A stretch of 64,000 bases of DNA from HXMU1428-3 sp965215715 (GTDB lineage: Bacteria > Pseudomonadota > Alphaproteobacteria > Rhizobiales > HXMU1428-3). The notes under the pieces are model-generated. The model saw only the letters and a list, made by a program, of their open reading frames with translations. It did not search any database and was not told the origin of the DNA. Location: contig OZ244129.1 in NCBI GenBank assembly GCA_965215715.1, forward strand, positions 496,001-560,000. The letters are read 5' to 3'. Below are positions 26,461-34,545 of this stretch, one piece after another (position 1 is the stretch's first letter; the number at the start of each line of letters is the position of its first letter). Made by a program: the position numbers and the translations under genes.

Positions 26461-26481
26461 ATCAATCATAGTTGAAAAGCT

Positions 26482-26916
26482 TTAGCGCGCTTTTTTAGCG
26501 GCCACATTGCGTGTGGTTTGCAGTGCGCTCAGCCCTTCTTTTTCCCATGTTTGTAAGGTCACAGGGTGAAGGCCTAATTTTTCGTAATCAATGGCATAGC
26601 TGCCTTGCCCCATATGGACAACATAAGCTTTAAAAACTTTGCTTTTGGCCAGCTCATCTGCCATGAGCCCAACGTAAACTGTTGGGTCGTTTTTATATTG
26701 AAACCGATAAAGCGTGAGCCCGCTGCTTAAAGCTATAAGCTTTTCAACGTTACGCTTTATGCGCTGTTCTGAACGCGCCACGTTCTCAACCAGTGAGCTG
26801 TCTAGGCGCTGTTGCATTTTAGATTTAGCCTGGCTAACGCTATCATAAAACCCAAGTGGCATTAGCATTACAGCAACCAAGATCAACATTGTTGCTGTTT
26901 TTAACAGTGCATTCAT
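26482..26916 (-). CDS. small exported protein with S74/tail-fibre chaperone-like motif
   Basis: 144 residues. A signal or anchor (about 6-26) is followed by a charged helical region and LTLYRFQYKNDPTVYVGLMADELAKSKVF...GSYAIDYEKLGL. This resembles the C-terminal intramolecular chaperone (peptidase S74-like) motif of phage tail fibres, Y.F.YK...YVG.MA.E......V....G...V.Y..L, which recurs in small rhizobial secreted proteins. No tail-fibre body is attached, so a processing role is unclear. GGGGAAA lies ahead of the ATG. Confidence 0.72.
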   Translation of the reverse strand: MNALLKTATMLILVAVMLMPLGFYDSVSQAKSKMQQRLDSSLVENVARSEQRIKRNVEKLIALSSGLTLYRFQYKNDPTVYVGLMADELAKSKVFKAYVVHMGQGSYAIDYEKLGLHPVTLQTWEKEGLSALQTTRNVAAKKAR

Positions 26917-27369
26917 TTTGAAGTTTCCCCGCAGTCATATTGCGCCTGCATAATGGGGCGAATTTGGCGTTACAAACAAGGCAACTTTATGGGGAAAATG
27001 GGGAAAAAAGAATTGTCATCGCCCGTGTTGATTCTTGGCAACATTTTTTGTCTCACGGGCTATTCCGTGGCCGCTAGGCGGCACGGGCCCTGCGACGGCG
27101 CGCGCAATATTTTTTACGCCCTTATGGGGCGTAAAATGCGCGGGCTGCGCCATGTCGTTCAGCCTTTTAGGGCTGAGCTCCTTCTTTCGTGAAGCTCGTT
27201 CTATGTGGCGCTTTAGATTGCCCATCAGCAAGCGCAAGCGCACTAGGCAGTGCGGGCTGCGCCATGTCGCTTCGCTCCCTATTGGCTAAGCTTCGTTCTT
27301 GGTAATTTTTAGATGGTATCTTTGAAGCTTATAAACGCTTAGCCAGTACTGGCTAAGCGTTTAAAGTTA
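26917..27369. other. 453-bp hairpin-rich intergenic region with internal repeats
   Basis: The 18-mer GCGGGCTGCGCCATGTCG occurs exactly at 27140-27157 and 27252-27269. Further palindromes include TTTTACGCCC/GGGCGTAAAA (27107-27136), GCCGC-TAG-GCGGC near 27070, and AGCC/GGCT stems near 27160-27176. The region is visibly GC-richer than its neighbours and codes for nothing I recognise. It looks like a mosaic of dispersed intergenic repeats. Confidence 0.6.
27333..27362 (-). terminator. 30-bp perfect palindrome downstream of the P450 gene
   Basis: Arms AAACGCTTAGCCAGT and ACTGGCTAAGCGTTT join without a spacer and lie 8 bp after the P450 stop codon. The position suggests a transcription end signal. 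The T-tract is weak (GTTTATAA). Confidence 0.6.
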
Positions 27370-28743
27370 CTAAGCTTGTTTGCGCTCTGTGATGCGGAAT
27401 GGTAGGCCGCCTTTTGGCGTTAGCGTCACTGTGGCGTTTAATTGGATTGGGTCTCCAATATATTCTGGCTCAAACCGTTTTAACAAGGTTGGCAGGGCCA
27501 GGCAGATTTCAACAAATGAGAATTGCCCGCCGATGCAAGAGCGTTTGCCAGCGCCAAATGGCAAATAGCTATATTTGGCACGGCGTTTCATGCGGTCTGG
27601 AGAGAACCGGCCTGGGTCAAATTTTTCAGGGTCGGTCCAGTATTTTGAGCTGTGATGAGCGGCATAGGTGCACATGACCATTTTGTCCCCGGCTTTAATC
27701 TCGTGGCCTTCGATGACATCATCTTTTTCTGCCACGCGAATAAGCGCCCAAATTGGGGGGAACATGCGTAATGTTTCTTGTGCCACGTTCTTGGTGTAAG
27801 TCAGTTTTTGAACATCTTCATAAGTTGGCTCGCGATCTCCATAAACCTCTTCCGCCTCTTTTAAGATATTCTCACGTACCTCTTTATTTTGTGAGGCGAT
27901 GTAAAACGCCCACGCCATGGTCAAGGCTGTGGTTTCTGTGCCAGCCCATAAATATTGCTTGAGTTCATCGATCACTTGCTGACGGTCAAATTCTGGAAAT
28001 GTTTCATCAGCCTCAGCTTCTAAGATCAGGCTCATAAGCGTTTGTTCGCGCATGGTTAAATTGTCTTCACCCAAAACCATTGGGGGAACTGATAACCAGG
28101 TTTCAACTGCTTTGGCTGGATCAACTTCAGACACATCTTTTAGCTCGCCAGATTGGCGGCCCAAGCGAATGGATTTGTGGCTGGAGACATCGGTGTATGT
28201 CTTAACTGCTTTGAAGACAAAGTGTGGGTTAAATGGCATTTTACGATCAAATAGAGCCCGGCAGACCATGTCAGCGGCTAGTGTCCAGGTTTCTTCCACC
28301 ATCTCAATGGTTTCCCCTGATTTTGCCAGTTCTGAGAAACGATCGCATTTGGTTTTGATCGCTTCTTGCAAGAAGGGAAAATACTCTTCAAATTGTTTAG
28401 GGTGGAACGCTGGTTGTTGAGGTGTGCGAATGTTTTGCCATAAAGCGCCATCAACAGTGATCATGGCTTTGCCAAAAATGGGGCGGATGCCATCAAAATA
28501 TTTGGTGTAATTGTCTCCATTGGTTACCAGCACGCGGCGAAAATGTTCCACATCGCTCATAAACCAAAGCTTTTGACCCTTTAAATTAATCGGGATAACG
28601 CCGCCATATTTCTCGCACATCTGCATAACCACTTGCATGGGGTTTTTCCCCTTTAAAAGCGGCGTCAATTTGAACCAGATGCTTTGTTCTTCACCCAATT
28701 CATGTGACTTGTTTTGTTGCGCTTCGGCTTCGGCTACGGCCAT
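27370..28743 (-). CDS. cytochrome P450
   Basis: 457-residue soluble P450. The I-helix oxygen-activation motif is WAGTETT, the K-helix ExxR is in ETLRMFPP, the meander has DPEKFDPGRF, and the haem loop is PFGAGKRSCIGGQF with Cys as axial ligand. It resembles CYP102/CYP4-like bacterial hydroxylases of fatty acids or alkanes, but the substrate cannot be read. No ferredoxin or reductase gene is adjacent, so redox partners must be elsewhere. Confidence 0.93.
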   Translation of the reverse strand: MAVAEAEAQQNKSHELGEEQSIWFKLTPLLKGKNPMQVVMQMCEKYGGVIPINLKGQKLWFMSDVEHFRRVLVTNGDNYTKYFDGIRPIFGKAMITVDGALWQNIRTPQQPAFHPKQFEEYFPFLQEAIKTKCDRFSELAKSGETIEMVEETWTLAADMVCRALFDRKMPFNPHFVFKAVKTYTDVSSHKSIRLGRQSGELKDVSEVDPAKAVETWLSVPPMVLGEDNLTMREQTLMSLILEAEADETFPEFDRQQVIDELKQYLWAGTETTALTMAWAFYIASQNKEVRENILKEAEEVYGDREPTYEDVQKLTYTKNVAQETLRMFPPIWALIRVAEKDDVIEGHEIKAGDKMVMCTYAAHHSSKYWTDPEKFDPGRFSPDRMKRRAKYSYLPFGAGKRSCIGGQFSFVEICLALPTLLKRFEPEYIGDPIQLNATVTLTPKGGLPFRITERKQA

Positions 28744-29126
28744 AATATCCTCTTTACACTTTCATCTTTCAAAATGAACTTTAACTTGAAGGTGTGTTAT
28801 TGATCCCAAATTCAGGCTTTTGCGCTTTTACCCCTGAATGCTCGTAAATCACTTTGGTGATTGAGCGCTCATAGGGGATTGGCGGCGATGTTCATTTGAA
28901 AATCTTAGTTGGAATAAAGGTTTATAGTAATCCTTATTCGTAATTCCGTTTAAACTTACCCACTTCCAGTCTTTTTTAAGCAAGTTATTGTTTTGCTTAA
29001 GCTCACTCACGTTCGAGTTAGCACTTCTTGAAGCGTTCTGTCTAGGGGCAAGAGGATCACATAGTTACCAAGATTGTTTTGATTTAGCGCAAAAACACCC
29101 TCAATTAATAATGTTAAACCCAAAGT
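28744..29126. other. 383-bp gap upstream of P450 and downstream of purN
   Basis: It should hold the P450 promoter (minus strand). An inverted repeat TTAAGCAA / TTGCTTAA lies near 28978-29002, and a short partial palindrome ACTC(ACGTTC)GAGT near 29006-29019. I see nothing else. Confidence 0.4.
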
Positions 29127-29786
29127 TTATGTCATAAATGGGGAGAATAGAGCTGCTTGTTCCTCATATTCCTGGCTAAATTGTACATGTTCGCCTGAAA
29201 CACGAATGGCACCTGAGGCCAATAATTTCAGGGCTTTAGGGTATAATTTGTGTTCAGCCTTTAATATTCTTTGTTTTAGAGTTTGAGGTGTGTCGTTTGG
29301 TAGCACAGGAACGGCTGCTTGGGCGATAATAGGGCCTGAATCCATCTCATGACGCACAAAATGGACTGTGCAGCCGGAAATTTTCACATCACTGGCAATG
29401 GCCCGTTCATGGGTGTTTAGCCCTTTAAAAGCGGGTAATAAAGATGGGTGGATGTTCAAGTTGCGATTGTGCCAGTCTTTTACAAATTTTTCGGTCAACA
29501 AGCGCATAAAGCCAGCATTACAGATCAGTTCTGCGTTTACGTTGTTTAACGCCCCATTTAAAGCGTCATCAAAGGCTTCGCGGCTCTCAAATTCCTTGTG
29601 ATCAATCACCTCAACGGGGATGTTTTTAGATCGCGCAATCTCTATCCCCCCCGCTTTTGGGTTGCTTGAAACAACAAGTTCGATCTTTGCTGGGTACTCA
29701 GGGTCAGAGGCTGCATTAATTAAGGCTTCCATATTGGTGCCGCGACCAGAGATCAAAATGGCGGTGGGCGTTTTGTTCGCTGTCAT
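29127..29786 (-). CDS. purN: phosphoribosylglycinamide formyltransferase
   Basis: 219 residues. It transfers a formyl group from 10-formyl-THF to GAR in purine synthesis. Visible are ILISGRGTNMEALI at the N-terminus and the active-site block NIHPSLLPAFKGLNTHERAI with VHFVRHEMDSGPIIAQAAVPV. Asn/His/Asp of the N-H-D triad are in NIHPS and the MDSG region. Its ATG overlaps the purM stop by one base. Confidence 0.97.
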   Translation of the reverse strand: MTANKTPTAILISGRGTNMEALINAASDPEYPAKIELVVSSNPKAGGIEIARSKNIPVEVIDHKEFESREAFDDALNGALNNVNAELICNAGFMRLLTEKFVKDWHNRNLNIHPSLLPAFKGLNTHERAIASDVKISGCTVHFVRHEMDSGPIIAQAAVPVLPNDTPQTLKQRILKAEHKLYPKALKLLASGAIRVSGEHVQFSQEYEEQAALFSPFMT

Positions 29787-30862
29787 TAAAATTGAACCTG
29801 GTTTTCAGTGATGAAAGGGGTCGAACTGCTTACAATCTCACCAATCAGGTTGGCCTTTTCACCTTTCTCATTGAGTTGGGTGATGAGGTCGGCAGCCGCT
29901 TCTTGTTTGCAAACTGCAACCATGCCAACCCCGCAGTTAAAGGTGCGCAGCATTTCAGTTTCATTGACATTGCCATTTTGTTGTAACCAGGCAAAAACAG
30001 GAGGGGGTGTTAAGTTTGCTAAGTCAATTTTAGCGCCTAGCCCAGAGGGGAGCACCCTTGGGATGTTTTCTATCAATCCCCCGCCAGTGATGTGAGCAAG
30101 TGCCTTGATATCACTGGTTTGTTTGAAAACTTCTAGCAAAGGTTTGACGTAAATCCGGGTTGGGGTGAGCAGGGCTTGGCCGAGCGATTGGTCTGATTGG
30201 AAGGGAGCCGGATCAGTTAGCTTGAGGCCTGAATGGTCTATAATTTTGCGCACCAAAGAAAAACCGTTGGAATGCACCCCGTCAGAGGCCAACCCGATAA
30301 TTTTATCGCCGTCCTCAATATTTGTTTTTGGCAGTAATTGATCGCGCTCAACCGCGCCCACGCAAAAACCGGCCAGGTCATAATCACCGTCCGCATACAT
30401 GCCAGGCATTTCAGCTGTCTCGCCGCCGATCAATGCACAACCAGCTGTCGTACATCCGCTTGAGATGCCTTTGATCACATTTTGGGCCACACCGGATTTT
30501 AAAGTGCCGCAGGCAAAATAATCGAGGAAAAAAAGAGGCTCTGCCCCTTGCACAATAAGATCATTGACGCACATTGCGGTCAGATCTATGCCAACGGTGT
30601 CATGAATCCCGGTGTCTATGGCCAATTTTAGCTTGGTGCCCACACCGTCATTTGCCGCCACCAATAGAGGATCATTAAACCCTGTTGCCTTTAAATCAAA
30701 CAGGCCGCCAAAGCCGCCAATATTACCAACTGTCCCGGACCGCTGGGTGGCTTTTATGAGCGGTTTGATCGCTTCAACCAATTGGTTGCCTTTTTCAATA
30801 TCAACCCCGGCATCGGCATAGGTTAGGGATTTGCCATCTTTGGTATCATGAGAGCCCGGCAT
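29786..30862 (-). CDS. purM: phosphoribosylformylglycinamidine cyclo-ligase (AIR synthetase)
   Basis: 358 residues. It converts FGAM to AIR with ATP. Recognisable are LTYADAGVDIEKGNQLVEAIKP, the nucleotide-binding VAANDGVGTKLKLA, GGETAEMPGMY and HITGGGLIENIPRVLP. purM and purN overlap, so they are translated together. Confidence 0.97.
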   Translation of the reverse strand: MPGSHDTKDGKSLTYADAGVDIEKGNQLVEAIKPLIKATQRSGTVGNIGGFGGLFDLKATGFNDPLLVAANDGVGTKLKLAIDTGIHDTVGIDLTAMCVNDLIVQGAEPLFFLDYFACGTLKSGVAQNVIKGISSGCTTAGCALIGGETAEMPGMYADGDYDLAGFCVGAVERDQLLPKTNIEDGDKIIGLASDGVHSNGFSLVRKIIDHSGLKLTDPAPFQSDQSLGQALLTPTRIYVKPLLEVFKQTSDIKALAHITGGGLIENIPRVLPSGLGAKIDLANLTPPPVFAWLQQNGNVNETEMLRTFNCGVGMVAVCKQEAAADLITQLNEKGEKANLIGEIVSSSTPFITENQVQF

Positions 30863-31081
30863 AAGCGGTTTAGCTTTCTGTTAAATCTTGAGAATCTTTC
30901 GTTTGGTCTTACCTTTAATGAGGCAGTCAAATCAAGCCCTGTTGTGGATGGATAAGGGGAAAATCAAGTTGCTGGCTTGCTTTTATCCCTTTAGAGCGGC
31001 AAAAAAGAGCAACAGGCAAAAAAACGCCTTAAAAGAACGTATAAAGAGATATAAAGCGCAACCAAATTGAGCAGGAATCAG

Positions 31082-32287
31082 ATGATCGCGATGCCGTTTT
31101 CTCATACTACTTTGAAGTTGAAAATTTTAGCCATTGGTTTGATCGCTTTTTTAGGCCTCTTGGGAAGCGCTGGGGCGCAAAATAAGCCTCGTTCTGAAAA
31201 CCCGGTTTACACCGTTTCTAATTTTGAGGTGTGGGCTGAAGCCAAAGATGCGGTTGCTGCCAAACGGGCAGCCCATGAAGATGGTAAGGTTATCGCTTTT
31301 TCTCAACTGTTAAAACGTATCACGCCGTTTGAAGCGCACAAGCGGTTGCCAACCCTACAAAGCGCTCAGATTTCTAAGATGATCACCTCTCTTTCTGTGA
31401 AAGATGAGCGCAATTCTACCACTGAATATTTGGCCAATATGGATTTTAAATTCTCTCCTGATCAGGTCAAGCAAGTGCTTAGCGCCAACCGTATCCCTTA
31501 TTGGGATCGCCAGGGGGACCCGGTTGTGATTGTGCCGATTGTGGATAAGAGCTTGCTTACGCCGCCGCCAGGCCAGCAAAAATCAATTATGAGCCAAAAA
31601 GATTGGGTGACGAGTTGGCAGACGCTGGATTTGTCTCATGGGTTGGTGCCGTTAAAAATTGGTGAACGGCTGGCCATAATTGATGATAGCGTGCTGGTTG
31701 CGCTTATTCGTGATGAGCAGGCTGCGCGCGAAGGGTTGTTAAAGGCTTATAAGAGCCCGTCGGTCGTTGTTGCCTTATTGTCCTCTGCTCAGGCAAAGGG
31801 CAGGGTGCGTTTAACGATTGTTGGGCGTGATGGTCTTGGCGATGTGCTTTATAAGCGAGATCATATCGTGAGTAAGGGGGATTTTGTGCAAGCGGCAGAT
31901 TTGGCCGCAGAAGTGGCCCAGGGGATGTTTGGTGCGCGGTTAAAGATTGTTAAAATGGCAAACATTGTGGTTGCTCATAAACCCAAAGAAGTTTTGCCCT
32001 GGCAAACAGACTTGCAACCGGCGGCCCCTGTTACTGGCTGGCAGGCTCAAGGCGAGCGTATTTTAATGCATGTGCGTTTTAGTGGTTTGCGCCATTGGCA
32101 GTCCATTCGCCAAAGGTTGCAAAATGTACAAGGGCTTGATGGATTAAATATTGAAAAATTATCTGCACGCGGGGCGGATATCAGTTGTGCTTTTCCGGGC
32201 GGTGCATCGGCTTTAACCCCGGCTCTGGCAAGCCAGGGCCTAAGATTAACACGTGATGGAACGGGCTGGGTTTTGCTTGATGGGTAA
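31082..32287 (+). CDS. DUF2066-family exported protein
   Basis: 401 residues. An N-terminal hydrophobic segment (AIGLIAFLGLLGSAGA) is followed by the DUF2066 core, VYTVSNFEVWAEAKDAVAAKRAAHEDGKVIAFSQLLKRI. The function is unknown. It sits between purM and perM-hdaA, the usual rhizobial order. ATG at 31082 is preferred over a TTG at 31067 because AGGA precedes it. Confidence 0.85.
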   Translation: MIAMPFSHTTLKLKILAIGLIAFLGLLGSAGAQNKPRSENPVYTVSNFEVWAEAKDAVAAKRAAHEDGKVIAFSQLLKRITPFEAHKRLPTLQSAQISKMITSLSVKDERNSTTEYLANMDFKFSPDQVKQVLSANRIPYWDRQGDPVVIVPIVDKSLLTPPPGQQKSIMSQKDWVTSWQTLDLSHGLVPLKIGERLAIIDDSVLVALIRDEQAAREGLLKAYKSPSVVVALLSSAQAKGRVRLTIVGRDGLGDVLYKRDHIVSKGDFVQAADLAAEVAQGMFGARLKIVKMANIVVAHKPKEVLPWQTDLQPAAPVTGWQAQGERILMHVRFSGLRHWQSIRQRLQNVQGLDGLNIEKLSARGADISCAFPGGASALTPALASQGLRLTRDGTGWVLLDG

Positions 32288-32420
32288 TCTGTTTGGTTTT
32301 CCAACCCTTTTCCCATATATTTGTTTTTTAAATTAAAAAATTGGTTTTCAAGGCTTTCTTGGGTGTATAGTGCATCTAAAATGGCTCTGCGTGTATTGTT
32401 TGATTTGAGTTGGGGGAAAA

Positions 32421-33494
32421 ATGACGGTTCGGGAAAAGTCGCTGGTTTTTTGGACATTGTTTATTGTGCTCAGTCTGATGGGTATGATTTGGCTGCGCGA
32501 AATTTTATTGCCCTTTGTGGCCGGCGCTGCGGTGGCTTATTTTCTTGACCCGGTGGCTGATCGATTAGAGCGGATCGGCTTTTCCAGGCTGTGGGCAACG
32601 ATTGTCATTTTGATTTGTTTTTCTATTGTGACGTTTTTATTGCTTGTGACCATCTTTCCCTTTCTCATTCGAGAGTTGAAAGAGATTGTTACGGATTTGC
32701 CCGCTTACATGGAAAATGTGCGTGGGTTTATCGCTCATTATTACCAAGCCTGGTTTGGCAAAGAGCTTGCCGAGATTGAATTAGGGTTTGAAGACGCGTT
32801 GCGCAAATTTGCCGATAGTTCTTCTTTAAAACTGGGAGACTTTTTGCGCCAATTATGGGATGGCAGTTTGGCTGTTGTGAGCATGCTGTCTTTATTAGTG
32901 GTGACCCCGGTAGTGGCCTTTTATCTTTTGCTGGACTGGGACAATATGATTGAGCGGATCGATAGTTGGTTGCCACGTGATCATGCTGACACCATCCGTG
33001 GTTTGGCCGCTAAAATAGACCGTACGTTAAATGGGTTTGTGCGCGGGCAAGTTACGGTTTGTTTTATTCTGGGTGCGATCTATTCCATTGGCTTGATGGT
33101 GGTGGGGTTAAAATATGGCTTGCTTATTGGCATTACCGCTGGTGTTTTGAGCTTTATCCCTTATGTAGGTTCAGCAATAGGGTTGCTGCTCTCAGCAGGT
33201 ATGGCGGTGAGCCAGTTTTGGCCAGAATGGGTGCCGATTTTGATGGTGTTAGGGGTGTTCCTTACAGGGCAGTTTATTGAAGGCAATTTTTTGCAGCCCA
33301 AAATTGTTGGTGAGCAAGTGAACTTGCACCCTGTTTGGTTGATTTTTGCTTTGTTTGTCTTTGGCTATTTAATGGGATTTGTTGGCATGCTCATCGCTGT
33401 GCCCTTGGCCGCAACCATTGGGGTGTTGGTGCGCTTTTTCCTTGAATGTTATATGAAAAGCGATTTTTACAAAGGCAAAGGGGCCTCCTCTTAA
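32421..33494 (+). CDS. AI-2E/PerM-family transporter
   Basis: 357 residues with about seven to eight transmembrane helices. The N-terminus ILLPFVAGAAVAYFLDPVADRLERIGF and the C-terminus NFLQPKIVGEQVNLHPVWLIFALFVFGYLMGFVGMLIAVPLAA are family hallmarks. Substrates in the family vary (AI-2 export, Na+/H+ antiport), so none is claimed. It lies upstream of hdaA but separated from it by the 24-bp repeat region. Confidence 0.9.
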   Translation: MTVREKSLVFWTLFIVLSLMGMIWLREILLPFVAGAAVAYFLDPVADRLERIGFSRLWATIVILICFSIVTFLLLVTIFPFLIRELKEIVTDLPAYMENVRGFIAHYYQAWFGKELAEIELGFEDALRKFADSSSLKLGDFLRQLWDGSLAVVSMLSLLVVTPVVAFYLLLDWDNMIERIDSWLPRDHADTIRGLAAKIDRTLNGFVRGQVTVCFILGAIYSIGLMVVGLKYGLLIGITAGVLSFIPYVGSAIGLLLSAGMAVSQFWPEWVPILMVLGVFLTGQFIEGNFLQPKIVGEQVNLHPVWLIFALFVFGYLMGFVGMLIAVPLAATIGVLVRFFLECYMKSDFYKGKGASS

Positions 33495-33546
33495 CGGTTA
33501 AGGGGACACATTCAATTTAAGTTTAAGAGGCCCAAGTGTGTTAGCC

Positions 33547-33647
33547 TATTTTTATTGTCGGCACATTTCATATTTTTATTGTCGCGACCTTCCAAGTCGA
33601 CATTTTTGCGACCTTTCACGTCGTTATTTTTGCGACCTTTCACGTCG
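33547..33647. repeat. 24-bp tandem repeats upstream of hdaA
   Basis: The core GCGACCTTTCACGTCG recurs at exactly 24-bp spacing (33584 variant, 33608, 33632), with TATTTTTATTGTCG at 33547 and 33571 in the same period, for about four and a half units. Each core contains CGAC-N7-GTCG. The array ends 20 bp before the hdaA ATG and 7 bp before its ribosome binding site. Confidence 0.85.
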
Positions 33648-33667
33648 ACAAACCAAAGGAGACCGCC

Positions 33668-34381
33668 ATGACAAGTGATGATGGTGATCCTTTTATGCGC
33701 CAATTAACCCTCGATTTTAAACCGCGCCCAGCTTTGGGCGCGCAGGATTTTTTTGTCTCTTCTAGCAACCAGGCAGCTTTAGAGTTAATCGAACGCTGGC
33801 CAAACTGGCCCAGTAGGGCTGTGTTTTTGCAAGGGCCTGAGGCCAGCGGCAAAAGCCATTTGGCTCATGTGTGGCAGGTTGCCTCCAGAGCGGCGATTTT
33901 GTCGGCTGATAGTTTAAGCCGTGCTCAGTTGGAGTTGTTACAAATAGGCCAACCTTTGGTTGTTGAGGATTTAGATAAAGGTATTATGGATGAACATGCC
34001 CTGTTTCATTTGATCAATTTATCCAAAGAGCAAGAGTTTCACTTGCTGTTTACTGGCGCCCAAGCGCCGGGGCAAATTGAGATGGCTTTGCCAGATTTGC
34101 GCTCTCGTATTCGCGCCTTGCCGGTGGTTTGCATTGAGCCGCCAGATGAGATGTTATTGCGCACAATGTTGATTAAGCAATTTGAAGACCGACAGCTTGA
34201 AGTGAGCCCGGATTTGATAGAGTATATATTGCCAAGGATGGAGCGTTCTTTTGCAGGCGCGATGCGCTTGGTTGAACGGTTGGATCAATTGGCTCTTTCC
34301 ATGGGGCGTAAAATAACGCGTCAATTTGCCGGTCAGGTGTTGCGATCTTTTGAGGTAAAACAGGGCGGTGATGTGGATTAA
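33668..34381 (+). CDS. hdaA: DnaA-homologous regulatory protein HdaA
   Basis: 237 residues. An N-terminal beta-clamp binding motif QLTLDF (residues 12-17) precedes a DnaA-like AAA+ domain with Walker A GPEASGKS (56-63), Walker B LVVEDLD and sensor-type SRIRALP. It is expected to bind the DNA polymerase clamp and stimulate DnaA-ATP hydrolysis, limiting re-initiation. AAAGGAG lies eight bases before the ATG. The start at 33668 keeps MTSDDGDPFM before the clamp motif. Confidence 0.92.
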   Translation: MTSDDGDPFMRQLTLDFKPRPALGAQDFFVSSSNQAALELIERWPNWPSRAVFLQGPEASGKSHLAHVWQVASRAAILSADSLSRAQLELLQIGQPLVVEDLDKGIMDEHALFHLINLSKEQEFHLLFTGAQAPGQIEMALPDLRSRIRALPVVCIEPPDEMLLRTMLIKQFEDRQLEVSPDLIEYILPRMERSFAGAMRLVERLDQLALSMGRKITRQFAGQVLRSFEVKQGGDVD

Positions 34382-34545
34382 AAGGGCCTCATTTTTCCGT
34401 GTATCATCAATTTAATAACAAGCGGTTTGCATTGGTTAGGTCGTTGTTGTTAATTGGTTTTTTATGAAAATGTACCATAATGAGGTTAGATGGTTCTCAT
34501 TACATATTCATTTTGGCCTGTTTTATGTGCCTTAAATAATAAGCG

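Noticed and set aside
33512..33703. minus-strand ORF with repeated DVKGRKN
   Set aside because: The protein repetition simply reflects the 24-bp DNA repeat; the frame has no ribosome binding site and overlaps the hdaA start.
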